A DNA stretch of 64,000 nucleotides, taken from the NCBI RefSeq assembly GCF_025717045.1, contig NZ_JAOVZN010000006.1, forward strand, positions 770,269 to 834,268. The letters are read 5' to 3'. Below the pieces are notes generated by a model. It was not told where the DNA came from and did not search any database. It saw only the letters and a program-made list of their open reading frames with translations. The stretch is from Flavobacterium sp. SH_e (GTDB lineage Bacteria; Bacteroidota; Bacteroidia; Flavobacteriales; Flavobacteriaceae). The first letter of the stretch is position 1. The number at the start of each line of letters is the position of its first letter. The position numbers were made by a program, and so were the translations under genes. Positions 14,923 to 23,899 of this stretch are shown one piece after another.

Positions 14923-15071
14923 GTTGTTGGTTGATAGTTTTTAGTTGATAGCTGAAAACTTCAATAATTACAACAATAACATAAAAAAGCAGATTAAATA
15001 TTTTGATGGTTTTAGTTGATGTTTTAGAAAAACCAACAACCATAAACCAACAACCAACAACATAAAAAAGA
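14923..15071. repeat. GTTGGTTGATAG/CCAACAACC intergenic repeat, copy 1
   Basis: The left part has GTTGGTTGATAG-like iterations and the right part their complement (CCAACAACCATAAACCAACAACC), forming a long imperfect inverted repeat between cysD and cysN. Related copies are at 16317-16399, 26776-26857 and 27215-27282. Confidence 0.75.
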
Positions 15072-16316
15072 ATGGACGTTTTAAAAATAGCAACAGCAGG
15101 AAGTGTAGATGACGGAAAAAGTACTTTGATCGGAAGATTATTGTATGATACAAAATCATTGACAACTGATAAAATAGAAGCAATCGAAAAAAGCAGTAGA
15201 CAAAAAGGATACGATTATCTTGATTTTTCTTTGGCAACTGACGGATTAGTAGCAGAAAGAGAGCAAGGAATCACGATTGACGTTGCGCATATTTATTTTT
15301 CGACTGCAAAGAAAAGTTATATTATCGCCGATACTCCAGGGCACGTAGAATATACAAGAAACATGGTTACGGGAGCTTCGACTTCTCAGGTTTCTATTAT
15401 TTTGATTGATGCTAGAAAAGGCGTTATTGAGCAGACTTACCGTCACTTTTTCATCAATAATTTATTGAGAGTAAAAGAAGTAATCGTTGCCATCAACAAA
15501 ATGGATCTAGTAGATTACTCAGAAGAAGTTTTCAATAAAATCAAAGCTGATTTCGAAGCTTTAAATGCAAAAAGTACTTTCAAAGAGCAAAATGTAAGTT
15601 ATATTCCGTTAAGTGCAATCAATGGTGGAAACGTTGTGGACAAATCGGAGAACATGCCTTGGTACGAAGGACAAACTGTTTTAGAACATTTAGAAGGATT
15701 GCATTCTCATGATGTTTACGAAGCAGGAAAAGCACGTTTTCCAGTTCAGACAGTTATTCGTCCAAAAACTGAAGAATACCACGATTTTAGAGGTTACGCA
15801 GGAAAATTATACGGAAACTCTATTAAAGTTGGAGATGCCGTAACGGTTCTTCCTTCTTTAACAGAATCAAAAGTATCTAAAATTCACTTTTTCGATAAAA
15901 CATTTGATGAAGCGACAGCAGGTTCTTCAATTACAATCGAATTAGAAAATGATATCAATGTAACGAGAGGTGATATGATTGTAAAATCAAGCGAACTTCC
16001 AAAAATTGAAAAAGATATTACCACAACAGTTTGCTGGATGGACAGTAAAAAACTGGTTGCAGGAACTAAATATTTGGTACAACACAATACCAACAGAGTT
16101 TTAGCAAAAGTAGAAAGCATCAAAAATACAATTGCAACAGATTACTCTGGAACGACAGAAGCTTCACAATTGGCAATTAACGAAATTGGAGAAGTAACGA
16201 TCAAATTAAGCAAGCCGTTATATTTTGATTCATACAACGAAAACAAATCAAACGGAGCTTTCATCTTAATTGATACAGCAACAAACACAACAGCAGGAGT
16301 AGGATTCATTCGCTAG
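15072..16316 (+). CDS. cysN: Sulfate adenylyltransferase subunit 1 (GTPase)
   Basis: The GTPase subunit that drives ATP sulfurylase. At 414 residues it is a CysN without a fused APS kinase domain, matching the APS-type CysH. Visible motifs: P-loop GSVDDGKST (about residues 10-18), EREQGITIDVAH, DTPGH (about 93-97), NKMD and an EF-Tu-like beta-barrel in the C-terminal half. Confidence 0.96.
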   Translation: MDVLKIATAGSVDDGKSTLIGRLLYDTKSLTTDKIEAIEKSSRQKGYDYLDFSLATDGLVAEREQGITIDVAHIYFSTAKKSYIIADTPGHVEYTRNMVTGASTSQVSIILIDARKGVIEQTYRHFFINNLLRVKEVIVAINKMDLVDYSEEVFNKIKADFEALNAKSTFKEQNVSYIPLSAINGGNVVDKSENMPWYEGQTVLEHLEGLHSHDVYEAGKARFPVQTVIRPKTEEYHDFRGYAGKLYGNSIKVGDAVTVLPSLTESKVSKIHFFDKTFDEATAGSSITIELENDINVTRGDMIVKSSELPKIEKDITTTVCWMDSKKLVAGTKYLVQHNTNRVLAKVESIKNTIATDYSGTTEASQLAINEIGEVTIKLSKPLYFDSYNENKSNGAFILIDTATNTTAGVGFIR

Positions 16317-16399
16317 TTGATAGTTGATGGTTTTTGGTTGATAGTTATTCTACCAGCAAAACCAACAACCAACAACTGACAACCAACAACTAAAGAAAA
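16317..16399. repeat. GTTGGTTGATAG/CCAACAACC intergenic repeat, copy 2
   Basis: TAGTTGATAGTTGATGG and GGTTGATAG iterations on the left and CCAACAACCAACAACTGAC on the right form an imperfect inverted repeat filling the cysN-sir gap. Confidence 0.75.
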
Positions 16400-18490
16400 A
16401 TGGAAAGTTTTAGAACAGAAATAGAAAATCCGGTAGTTCAGAAGGAGATTATCGAATTAGAAAAAAAGATTCACTTATTCCGTGGAGGAAAAATTGATGA
16501 TGAGCGTTTTCGTAGCCTTCGTTTAGCACGTGGAATCTACGGTCAGCGTCAGGAAGGCGTTCAGATGATTCGTATCAAATTGCCTTATGGAAAAGTAACC
16601 AGTGAGCAATTGGTGCGTATCACACAAGTTTCAGACAAATATTCTACAGGACGTTTGCATATTACAACACGTCAGGATATCCAAATTCACTATGTGAGTT
16701 TAGACAGAACGCCAGAACTTTGGGCAGATTTGGCTAAAGACGATATCACGCTTCGTGAAGCTTGTGGAAACACAGTAAGAAATATTACAGGAAGCGAATT
16801 GGCCGGAGTTGACGTAAACGAACCATTTGATGTTTCGCCTTATGCACACGGACTTTTTCAATATTTGTTAAGAAACCCAATTTGTCAGGAAATGGGACGT
16901 AAATTCAAAATTTCGTTCTCATCTTCAGATGAAGATACGGCTTTGAGTTATTTACACGATTTAGGATTTATTCCGAAAATTAAAGACGGACAAAAAGGTT
17001 TCAAAATCATGTTTGGAGGAGGTTTAGGATCTCAGCCAGCGCACGCTGAATTGCTTTCGGAATTTGTTCCGGTAAACGAAATCATTCCAACAGCAGAAGG
17101 AATCATTCGTATTTTCGATAGATACGGAGAACGTGCAAAAAGAATGAAAGCGCGTATGAAATTCTTAATCAAAGAAATGGGGAAAGATGTTTTTCTTGAT
17201 TTGGTTGAAAAAGAGAAAAAAGCCATCGCTTTTGAAACATACGAAATTGATACAACCGCTTTTGATGGTCCAATTACAGAACCATTATTAGAAGTTCCGC
17301 AAGTTACAATCGAAGATACAGAAGCGTATGAAGCGTGGAAAAAATCGAATGTAATCAAACAGAAACAAGACGGTTATTATGCTATCGGAATCAAAGTTTT
17401 ATTAGGAGATTTTTATACTGATAAAGCACGATTATTAGCCGATTTGATCAAGAATTACGGAGCAAATGAATTACGTTTTTCATTGCGTCAAAATATTGTA
17501 ATACGTCACATAAAAGAAGAGAACCTTCCTTTCTTTTATCAAGAATTAGCCAAACTTGACTTTGTTCAATTAGGATATAATTCAGTTGGAGATATTACGG
17601 CATGTCCGGGTACTGATACTTGCAACTTGGGGATTGCAAGTAGTACCGGTATTGCAGAAGAATTAGAAAGAGTTTTAAGCGCCGAATATCCTCAGTATTT
17701 AAACAACCGCGAAATCGAAATTAAAATTTCAGGTTGTATGAATGCTTGCGGACAACACAATATGTCTGCAATTGGATTCCAGGGAATGTCTATCAACTCA
17801 GGAAAATTAGTAGCTCCGGCTTTACAAGTTTTATTGGGTGGAGGAAGATTAGGAAACGGAGCAGGACGTTTTGCTGATAAAGTAATCAAAGTGCCAAGCC
17901 GTAGAGGTCCGGATGCTTTGCGTACCATTTTAAATGATTTTGATGCTAACGGAAGCGGACAAAAATTCCTTGATTATTATGATACAAAAGGAGAAAAGTA
18001 TTTCTACGAAATCTTAAAACCTTTCGCAGATGTAACCAATTTAACAGAAGCTGATTTCGTGGATTGGGGTAACGCAGACAATTACGTAAAAGCAGTTGGA
18101 GTTGGAGAATGTGCTGGAGTTGTGATCGATTTAGTCGCAACATTATTGTTTGAAGCTAAAGAGAAACTGATTTTGGCTCAGGAATCTTTCGACGAGAAAA
18201 AATGGTCAGATGCGATTTATCATGCTTACGCTGGATTTGTAAATGGTGCAAAAGCATTGTTATTGGCAGAAAACCAAAAAACAAATCACCACGCAGGTAT
18301 AGTTGATTTGTTTGATACTGTTTTCATCGAAACTAGTAAAATTAAATTGAATTCAACTTTTAAAGACTTGGTTTACCAAATCAATAAAAATGAACCATCT
18401 GAAGCTTTCGCTAAAGATTACATTGCACAAGCAACAGTTTTCTTTGATAAAATCGAAACTTTCAGAGCACAGGAATTAGCAAATGCATAA
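16400..18490 (+). CDS. Ferredoxin-dependent sulfite reductase with a C-terminal HEPN-like extension
   Basis: This 696-residue protein reduces sulfite to sulfide with a siroheme/[4Fe-4S] centre. The nitrite/sulfite reductase half-domains are repeated; TTRQDIQIHYV marks the substrate/siroheme region and C402/C408 with C446/C450 (TACPGTDTC and SGCMNACG) bind the cluster. After the reductase ends near residue 570 comes about 120 residues of helical sequence (AIYHAYAGFVNGAKALLL through KIETFRAQ) resembling a HEPN-type bundle, not part of the ordinary enzyme. No R-x(4-6)-H nuclease motif is evident there. It overlaps cobA by 8 bases, so siroheme synthesis is coupled to it. Nitrite reduction is the alternative, but the cys context favours sulfite. 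Confidence 0.92.
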   Translation: MESFRTEIENPVVQKEIIELEKKIHLFRGGKIDDERFRSLRLARGIYGQRQEGVQMIRIKLPYGKVTSEQLVRITQVSDKYSTGRLHITTRQDIQIHYVSLDRTPELWADLAKDDITLREACGNTVRNITGSELAGVDVNEPFDVSPYAHGLFQYLLRNPICQEMGRKFKISFSSSDEDTALSYLHDLGFIPKIKDGQKGFKIMFGGGLGSQPAHAELLSEFVPVNEIIPTAEGIIRIFDRYGERAKRMKARMKFLIKEMGKDVFLDLVEKEKKAIAFETYEIDTTAFDGPITEPLLEVPQVTIEDTEAYEAWKKSNVIKQKQDGYYAIGIKVLLGDFYTDKARLLADLIKNYGANELRFSLRQNIVIRHIKEENLPFFYQELAKLDFVQLGYNSVGDITACPGTDTCNLGIASSTGIAEELERVLSAEYPQYLNNREIEIKISGCMNACGQHNMSAIGFQGMSINSGKLVAPALQVLLGGGRLGNGAGRFADKVIKVPSRRGPDALRTILNDFDANGSGQKFLDYYDTKGEKYFYEILKPFADVTNLTEADFVDWGNADNYVKAVGVGECAGVVIDLVATLLFEAKEKLILAQESFDEKKWSDAIYHAYAGFVNGAKALLLAENQKTNHHAGIVDLFDTVFIETSKIKLNSTFKDLVYQINKNEPSEAFAKDYIAQATVFFDKIETFRAQELANA

Positions 18491-19256
18491 TATAAAACCC
18501 AAAATAACTTTAGTCGGTGCAGGTCCAGGTGATCCTGATTTACTGACGCTGAAAGCTGTAAAAGCATTGGCTGAAGCAAATGTGGTTTTATACGACGCTT
18601 TGGCCAACGAAGAAATTCTGGACTATGCGCCAAAAAATGCCATCCGAATTTTTGTTGGAAAAAGAATCGGAAATCATGCTTACACGCAAGATCAAATCAA
18701 TCAGTTGATTGTAGATAATGCTTTGACTTACGGAAATGTAGTAAGATTAAAAGGTGGAGACCCATTTATTTTTGGAAGAGGCGGTGAAGAAGTTGATTTT
18801 GCAGAAAGTTTCGGAATAGAAACAATCGTAGTTCCAGGAATTTCATCAGTAGTTGCGGTGCCTGCAAGTCAGGGAATTTCGATAACAAAAAGAGGAGTTT
18901 CAGAAAGCTTTTGGGCAATTACGGGAACAACATCTGATAGAAAATTATCTGCAGATGTAGCTCTAGCAGCACAATCATCAGCTACTGTTGTAATTTTGAT
19001 GGGAATGCACAAATTGCCTCAAATTATTGATTTGTTTCAGAAAGAAGATAAAGGAAATTTACCCGTTGCAATCATCCAAAACGGAACAACGACAGAAGAA
19101 AAAGTGGGAGTTGGAACTGTAGATTCGATTTTAGAAGTTGTAAAACAAAAAGAATTAGGTTCACCAGCGATTATTGTTTTAGGCGAAGTTGTCCGAGAAA
19201 GCAACAAATTAAAAGGCTTTTACGAAGAATTTCTATCAAAAGAAATCGCAAGATAA
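18483..19256 (+). CDS. cobA: Uroporphyrinogen-III C-methyltransferase
   Basis: It makes precorrin-2, the first step of siroheme synthesis, using two SAM. The 257-residue protein has LVGAGPGDPDLLTLKA at the start, GGDPFIFGRGGEE near residue 93 and VVPGISSVVAVPA near 118, all diagnostic. It overlaps the end of the sulfite reductase gene by 8 bases, so the enzyme and its cofactor pathway are cotranslated. The second half of siroheme synthesis is the next gene. Confidence 0.95.
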   Translation: MHNIKPKITLVGAGPGDPDLLTLKAVKALAEANVVLYDALANEEILDYAPKNAIRIFVGKRIGNHAYTQDQINQLIVDNALTYGNVVRLKGGDPFIFGRGGEEVDFAESFGIETIVVPGISSVVAVPASQGISITKRGVSESFWAITGTTSDRKLSADVALAAQSSATVVILMGMHKLPQIIDLFQKEDKGNLPVAIIQNGTTTEEKVGVGTVDSILEVVKQKELGSPAIIVLGEVVRESNKLKGFYEEFLSKEIAR

Positions 19257-19289
19257 AATATAAATCATCGAATTCTATTCGTTATAATT

Positions 19290-19352
19290 TTACCATTAAG
19301 AGCATGAAGTTAATAAAGCGATGCTTAATCTTCCTTAATAACTTAATGGTAA
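19290..19352. repeat. Inverted repeat after cobA
   Basis: TTACCATTAAG (19290-19300) pairs with CTTAATGGTAA (19342-19352), enclosing TTAATAAAG-type sequence. Confidence 0.5.
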
Positions 19353-19356
19353 GGAG

Positions 19357-19386
19357 AAAATTAAGAAAAGCTCTTAATTTTTAAAA
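19357..19386 (+). terminator. Weak terminator after cobA
   Basis: AAAATTAAGA (19357-19366) pairs with TCTTAATTTT (19372-19381). The stem is AT-rich; it probably ends only part of the transcripts. Confidence 0.4.
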
Positions 19387-19439
19387 GGTAGATTTAAGAG
19401 CAAAAAGGTATAATTTTGTTTAGATGAAATTAAATTAAA

Positions 19440-20021
19440 ATGGAACAAAACGAATTATATCCAATATTTCTAAAGCTTCACAATTTAAATGTATTAATTG
19501 TAGGCGGTGGAAATGTAGGTCTGGAAAAGCTTTCTTTCTTGCTCAAGTCAAGTCCGAATGCGAATGTTGAGGTAGTGGCAAAAGAATTTCATTTAGAAAT
19601 AAAAATTTTGGCCGAAAAACATCCTTCGATAACATTAACAAGATCGAAGTTTAAAAAGAAAATGCTCAAAAAGCGTCACATGGTAATTGCCTGTACAGAC
19701 GATTTGAAAGTAAATAAAAAGGTTTACGATTTAGCGAGAAAACGCTATTTGATTTGTAATATCGCCGATACACCAGATTTATGTGATTATTATTTAGGTG
19801 GAATCGTAACAAAAGGAAATGTCAAAATTGCCATTTCAACCAACGGAAAATCACCAACAACAGCAAAGAGATTGCGTGAGTTTTTCGAAGAAGTGATTCC
19901 AGAAGATATCAATCAAATGGTTGAGAACCTGAATGAATACCGAAAAACACTTAAAGGCAATTTTGAAGAAAAGGTTAAAAGAATGAACGAGATTACCTCT
20001 TCATTAAAAAATAAAGAGTAA
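19440..20021 (+). CDS. Precorrin-2 dehydrogenase / sirohydrochlorin ferrochelatase (siroheme synthase N-domain)
   Basis: A 193-residue protein matching the N-terminal half of E. coli CysG (Met8/SirC type): Rossmann start NVLIVGGGNVGLEKLSFLL (about residues 14-32), VIACTDDLKVNK, NIADTPDLCDYYLGG, and AISTNGKSPTTAKRLREF. It oxidises precorrin-2 and inserts iron to make siroheme. It completes the pathway begun by CobA. Its separate promoter may include TAATTTTG just upstream. Confidence 0.93.
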   Translation: MEQNELYPIFLKLHNLNVLIVGGGNVGLEKLSFLLKSSPNANVEVVAKEFHLEIKILAEKHPSITLTRSKFKKKMLKKRHMVIACTDDLKVNKKVYDLARKRYLICNIADTPDLCDYYLGGIVTKGNVKIAISTNGKSPTTAKRLREFFEEVIPEDINQMVENLNEYRKTLKGNFEEKVKRMNEITSSLKNKE

Positions 20022-20118
20022 AAAGGTTTCGGAAAGAAATTAATGATAAAAATCATTGAAAGTACAAGGATTTATTCGTTTCTTTGCGTTATTAAGAATG
20101 ATTATAAACAACAACATA

Positions 20119-21171
20119 ATGATTAAAACAGATATACTTATAATTGGAGCAGGCCCAACAGGTTTATTTGCCGTATTTGAGGCAGGATTGTTAAAATTAA
20201 AATGCCACATTTTAGATGCGCTTCCACAACCAGGAGGACAACTATCAGAGTTATATCCAAAAAAACCAATCTATGATATTCCTGGATTCCCAGAAGTTCT
20301 AGCCGGAGATTTAGTTGACGGATTAATGGAGCAAATCAAACAATTTGAGCCAGGATTTACTTTAGGAGAACGTGCTGAAACAGTTGAAAAGCAAGAAGAC
20401 GGAACTTTCATTGTAACCTCAAACAAAGGAACTAAATTCCACGCACCGGTTATCGCAATCGCTGGAGGTTTAGGAAGTTTTGAGCCTCGTAAACCACTTA
20501 TTGAAGATATCGAGTTTTATGAAGATAAAGGAGTGAAATACTTCATCAAAAATCCTGAGAAATTCAGAGACAAAAGAGTTGTTATTGCAGGAGGAGGAGA
20601 TTCAGCATTAGACTGGTCAATTTTCTTAGCAAACGTAGCTTCAGAAGTGACTTTAATCCACAGAAGAAACGAATTCAGAGGAGCTTTAGATTCAGTAGAA
20701 AAAGTACAGGAATTAAAATCAGCTGGAAAAATCAAATTAATCACTCCAGCAGAAGTAGTTGGAATCAACGGTGCTGAGCATGTTGAATCATTAGATATCG
20801 AAGAAAACGGCGCACACCGTAAAATCGAATGTGACTATTTCATTCCACTTTTCGGATTAACACCAAAATTAGGTCCAATTGGAGACTGGGGATTAGAAAT
20901 CGAGAAAAATGCTATTAAAGTAAACAATGCATTAGATTACCAGACAAATATTCCGGGAATCTTCGCTATTGGAGACGTAAACACATATCCAGGAAAATTA
21001 AAGTTGATCCTTTGCGGTTTCCACGAAGCAACTTTAATGTGTCAGGCTGCGTATTCAATCATCAACCCAGGTAAAAAATATGTATTGAAATATACAACAG
21101 TTTCTGGTGTAGATGGTTTCGACGGAACTCGTAAAGAAGCGCCAAAAGCGGTTGTGAAGGCGATAGTTTAA
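20119..21171 (+). CDS. Ferredoxin/flavodoxin-NADP+ reductase, thioredoxin-reductase-like
   Basis: A 350-residue flavoprotein of the YumC class. It has GAGPTGLFAVFEAGLL for FAD, QPGGQLSELYP and YDIPGFP in the FAD domain, and GGGDSALDWSIFLAN for NADPH. There is no CxxC redox pair, which separates it from true thioredoxin reductase. Being at the end of the sulfite-reduction operon it is the likely electron donor chain to the ferredoxin-dependent sulfite reductase. ATG 20119 is preferred over an in-frame ATG at 20056 because the FAD motif begins a few residues later. Confidence 0.88.
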   Translation: MIKTDILIIGAGPTGLFAVFEAGLLKLKCHILDALPQPGGQLSELYPKKPIYDIPGFPEVLAGDLVDGLMEQIKQFEPGFTLGERAETVEKQEDGTFIVTSNKGTKFHAPVIAIAGGLGSFEPRKPLIEDIEFYEDKGVKYFIKNPEKFRDKRVVIAGGGDSALDWSIFLANVASEVTLIHRRNEFRGALDSVEKVQELKSAGKIKLITPAEVVGINGAEHVESLDIEENGAHRKIECDYFIPLFGLTPKLGPIGDWGLEIEKNAIKVNNALDYQTNIPGIFAIGDVNTYPGKLKLILCGFHEATLMCQAAYSIINPGKKYVLKYTTVSGVDGFDGTRKEAPKAVVKAIV

Positions 21172-21172
21172 G

Positions 21173-21295
21173 TTGCTAAGATTCTGAGATACTAAGACTC
21201 TAAGATTTTTATATAGAAAGCTCAAACTTTAAGTTTGGGCTTTTTTTAGCTTAGTCCCTTAGCATCTTAGCATCTCAGAACCTTAAAAAACCGTA
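21173..21295. repeat. CTAAGATTCTGAGAT/CTTAGCATCTCAG intergenic repeat, copy 1
   Basis: The left part CTAAGATTCTGAGATACTAAG and the right part CTTAGCATCTTAGCATCTCAG are imperfect complements. Similar iterations follow the toxin gene (21838-21880) and precede metH part 2 (24052-24088). Confidence 0.7.
21217..21247 (+). terminator. Terminator after the ferredoxin reductase gene
   Basis: AAAGCTCAAAC (21217-21227) pairs with GTTTGGGCTTT (21233-21243) with one G-T pair, followed by T residues to 21247. Confidence 0.85.
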
Positions 21296-21322
21296 TCTTT
21301 GTAATTATAAATTTTAGTAATC

Positions 21323-21550
21323 ATGAATCTAGAGGCTAGAAAATATCAATTTATTCAAGAGTTGGTAAAGGTAGAAGATGAGCGTGTTTTAGAAAAACTC
21401 GAATTGGTTTTGAAAGCAAATCAAAATGATTGGTTTGATGAATTATCAGAATCAGAAAAAGCCGAAATTCAAATTGGACTCGACCAAGCTGAAAAGGGAG
21501 AAGTTGTAAGTCACGAAGATGTTATGAAAAGATTTTCTAAATGGCATTAA
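21323..21550 (+). CDS. Antitoxin-like protein of a type II module
   Basis: A 75-residue acidic protein with Glu/Lys-rich helices, ending DQAEKGEVVSHEDVMKRFSKWH. That C-terminal pattern (GLDQAEKGEVVSHEEV...KW) is common in small antitoxins paired with ParE/RelE toxins. Its stop overlaps the start of the toxin gene by 10 bases, so the two are translationally coupled. No DNA-binding motif stands out. Confidence 0.82.
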   Translation: MNLEARKYQFIQELVKVEDERVLEKLELVLKANQNDWFDELSESEKAEIQIGLDQAEKGEVVSHEDVMKRFSKWH

Positions 21551-21834
21551 AATTTATATGGACCAAACAAGCTGTAAAAGGATTTAATAAAGTTGTTGAT
21601 TATCTTGAAGCAAAATGGACAAAAAAGGAGATTTTAAACTTAGAAAATAAAATTCAACAAGTAATAAATCAAATCAATCTCAATCCAGAACAATTCCCGA
21701 AATCCGAAAAAAATAAGTCACTGTATAAAGCAATTGTAGATAAAAACAATTATTTGGTTTACAGTATTGACAAAGAATCGGATAGCATTACAATTATCAA
21801 TTTTAGAGGAACCAAACAAAAGCCTAAACACTAA
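21541..21834 (+). CDS. RelE/ParE family toxin
   Basis: A 97-residue protein of the RelE/ParE fold: FIWTKQAVKGFNKVVDYLEA at the start, NLENKIQQVINQINLNPEQFP in the middle, and LYKAIVDKNNYLVYSIDKESDSITI followed by FRGTKQKP. It would inhibit translation or gyrase when not bound by the antitoxin; family members differ and the target is not visible. The pair sits between the sulfite-reduction operon and the metH riboswitch, with CTTAG-type repeats on both sides. Confidence 0.87.
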   Translation: MALKFIWTKQAVKGFNKVVDYLEAKWTKKEILNLENKIQQVINQINLNPEQFPKSEKNKSLYKAIVDKNNYLVYSIDKESDSITIINFRGTKQKPKH

Positions 21835-21837
21835 GTT

Positions 21838-21880
21838 ATAAACTTAGAACCTTAGCATCTTAGTCCCTCAGCACCTTAAA
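21838..21880. repeat. CTTAG-type intergenic repeat, copy 2
   Basis: TTAGAACCTTAGCATCTTAG and TCCCTCAGCACCTT follow the toxin gene and match the right half of copy 1. Confidence 0.6.
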
Positions 21881-21887
21881 AAAAACA

Positions 21888-21919
21888 TTTGCAAATCGAA
21901 TTGCCATTTCATACCTTTG
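21888..21919 (+). promoter_or_regulatory. Promoter of the metH riboswitch transcript
   Basis: TTTG (21888-21891), 20 bases, TACCTTTG (21912-21919), an exact match. TTTGCAAATC on the upstream side and TTTCATACCTTTGCAC on the downstream side are shared with the metK promoter. Confidence 0.8.
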
Positions 21920-21942
21920 CACTGTTCTTAAAATTATTGTCA

Positions 21943-22054
21943 GTTATCACGAAAGGCGGAGGGATAGACCCGATGAAACCTTAGCAACCCTTTACCATAA
22001 AGAAGGTGCTAAATTCTACTTTTTACTAATTTTCAAGTATTAAAGATAGATAAC
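21943..22054 (+). ncRNA. SAM-I (S-box) riboswitch before metH
   Basis: The core GAGGGATAGACCCGATGAAA, CCTTAGCAACCC and AAGGTGCTAAATTCTAC are conserved S-box segments. P1 is GTTATC (21943-21948) with GATAAC (22049-22054). The next gene starts about 330 bases downstream, with a dispersed element in between, so its control of metH is expected but the platform is not obvious. Confidence 0.94.
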
Positions 22055-22117
22055 ACAAATACATACTCGTATTTCTCAAAACTTTTCTCGATAACATATA
22101 ATATTTACTGAAACAGA

Positions 22118-22247
22118 TGCTGTATCAGGAGCGAATCATTGGTGCATTTTTGCAGTCAATAGTTCCCGCTTTTCGTTGTAATCTTTTGCTTTTCTAAAAA
22201 AAAGGCAAAAGGATTTCCACTTCAATCGGGGCTAATGAGACAGCAAT
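22118..22247. repeat. Dispersed palindromic (REP-like) element, copy 1
   Basis: TGCTGT near 22118 and ACAGCA near 22240 flank an inner CTTTTGC/GGCAAAAG hairpin around TTCTAAAAAA. On the minus strand it reads TAGCCCCGATTGAAGTGGAA..., similar to the GGATAGAAGTG...GGATAGCCCG element at 23900-24001. No ORF. Confidence 0.6.
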
Positions 22248-22288
22248 AGTGAGTTTTTGGAATTAAAGTGAAAAAAATATTCGAAGGT

Positions 22289-22323
22289 TAAACCCGACAG
22301 GTTTTAAAAACCTGTCGGGTTTA
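22289..22323. repeat. Perfect inverted repeat ACCCGACAGG/CCTGTCGGGT
   Basis: TAAACCCGACAGGTTTTAAA and its complement form a near-perfect hairpin without a T tract. It resembles the two ACCTAACAGG/CCTGTTAGG hairpins near 58650-58772, so it is likely one dispersed family rather than a terminator. Confidence 0.65.
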
Positions 22324-22388
22324 AATAAAGCTTTCAAAATTAAAAATAAAAAAAGCTTGGCGCCTTAGCGTCTTTGCGGCAAAACAAT

Positions 22389-23393
22389 ATGGCAATTACA
22401 ATTCAAGAAGCAATAAAAAAAAATATCCTAATCCTTGATGGAGCAATGGGAACAATGTTGCAGCGCTATAATTTCTCTGAGGAAGATTTCAGAGGAGAGC
22501 GTTTCAAAGATTTTCCGCATCCATTAAAAGGAAACAACGATTTACTATCCCTAACACAACCACAAGCAATTCGCGATGTACATGCCGCTTATTTTGAAGC
22601 AGGTGCTGACATCGTAGAAACCAATACCTTCTCAGGAACGACAATCGGTATGGCTGATTATTATATGGAAGATTTGGTTTACGAGTTAAACTACGAATCG
22701 GCAAAACTTGCACGCGAGGTTGCCGATGAGTTTACCGCAAAAAATCCGGAAAAACCACGTTTCGTAGCGGGTTCAATCGGGCCGACAAACAGAACGGCAA
22801 GTATGTCGCCAGATGTAAACGATCCAGGTTACAGAGCTGTTACTTTTGATGATTTACGAATTGCTTACAAAGAACAAGTAGAAGCGTTAATGGACGGAGG
22901 TTGCGATTTACTTTTGGTAGAAACGATTTTCGATACTTTAAATGCAAAAGCAGCACTTTTTGCAATCGAAGAAGTAAAAGAAGAACGTAATCTTGATATT
23001 CCAATCATGGTTTCAGGAACAATTACGGATGCATCTGGAAGAACACTTTCTGGACAAACTGTTGAAGCATTTTTGATTTCAGTTTCGCATATTCCTTTAT
23101 TAAGTGTAGGATTCAATTGCGCTCTTGGAGCCGATTTGTTGAAACCGTATTTGAAAACATTAGCACATAATACGAGCTTTAATGTTTCGGCACATCCAAA
23201 CGCAGGATTGCCAAATGCTTTCGGACAGTACGATGAAACACCAGAACAAACTCAAGCATTCATTAAAGAATATTTAGAAGACAATTTAATTAATATCATA
23301 GGAGGTTGTTGCGGAACAACTCCAGATCATATTCGATTAATGGCTGAGGTTGCGAAGGATTATAAGCCGAGAGTGGCGCCGGTTTTATCGTAA
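22389..23393 (+). CDS. metH: Methionine synthase part 1 (homocysteine-binding domain)
   Basis: This 334-residue protein equals the N-terminal homocysteine domain of cobalamin-dependent Met[13 protein letters not shown] marks the start; C244 in GFNCALGAD and C307-C308 in [11 protein letters not shown] bind the zinc that activates homocysteine. The remaining domains are in a separate gene at 24100, so MetH is split in two. ATG 22389 is preferred to an in-frame codon at 22374. It is downstream of a SAM-I riboswitch. Confidence 0.95.
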   Translation: MAITIQEAIKKNILILDGAMGTMLQRYNFSEEDFRGERFKDFPHPLKGNNDLLSLTQPQAIRDVHAAYFEAGADIVETNTFSGTTIGMADYYMEDLVYELNYESAKLAREVADEFTAKNPEKPRFVAGSIGPTNRTASMSPDVNDPGYRAVTFDDLRIAYKEQVEALMDGGCDLLLVETIFDTLNAKAALFAIEEVKEERNLDIPIMVSGTITDASGRTLSGQTVEAFLISVSHIPLLSVGFNCALGADLLKPYLKTLAHNTSFNVSAHPNAGLPNAFGQYDETPEQTQAFIKEYLEDNLINIIGGCCGTTPDHIRLMAEVAKDYKPRVAPVLS

Positions 23394-23434
23394 TGATTTG
23401 GTAAATTTTAAAAATAATTTTTATAAAATTAAGT

Positions 23435-23863
23435 ATGGAATTTCTGCTACATAAAGTTGTTCTAGATTCTTCATACGAAGAATTAATTCAAGCTTTTGCG
23501 GATTTTGAGTTTTCTGAGGAATCTTATTATTGCGAAGGGAAAATAAAGCAACAAAGTTCTGGATATTGCAAATATGGTGAAGTGAAAATTATTGTAGAAA
23601 ATAAGAGAAATTGGGGTGGAGCTAAAACATTTAGTTGGGAAGTTGCAGATGATGAAATTCCAATAGAATATTTAGATGTAATTGTTACAACGATAAAAAC
23701 TATAGTTTACGATAGTAAAAAATCTTTCAAATTTAGAATTGTTGGAGGTTCTCATCATGTAGTTGATTCGCATAGGAAAAGTTTTGAAATGGCAACTTTT
23801 AGAGCAATTTCAAATTTAGTAGGTTTTGATAAAACAAAAGTTCAACAGGAACGAAAAATATAA
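23435..23863 (+). CDS. Stand-alone protein resembling elongation factor G domain IV
   Basis: A 142-residue protein. Residues 34-50 (EGKIKQQSSGYCKYGEV) match the opening of EF-G domain IV (EGKxKKQSGGxxxYGxV), and residues 102-121 (VGGSHHVVDSHRKSFEMA) match its later conserved strand-helix (DGSYHxVDSSExAFKxA), in the right order and at fitting distance. No GTPase or other EF-G domain is present. Domain IV is the part of EF-G that enters the ribosomal A site. The gene lies between the two metH genes, 41 bases after part 1. Function unknown; ribosome contact is inference. Confidence 0.7.
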   Translation: MEFLLHKVVLDSSYEELIQAFADFEFSEESYYCEGKIKQQSSGYCKYGEVKIIVENKRNWGGAKTFSWEVADDEIPIEYLDVIVTTIKTIVYDSKKSFKFRIVGGSHHVVDSHRKSFEMATFRAISNLVGFDKTKVQQERKI

Positions 23864-23899
23864 TATAAAATTGAAAAATTCGGTAAACATAAACGTCTT

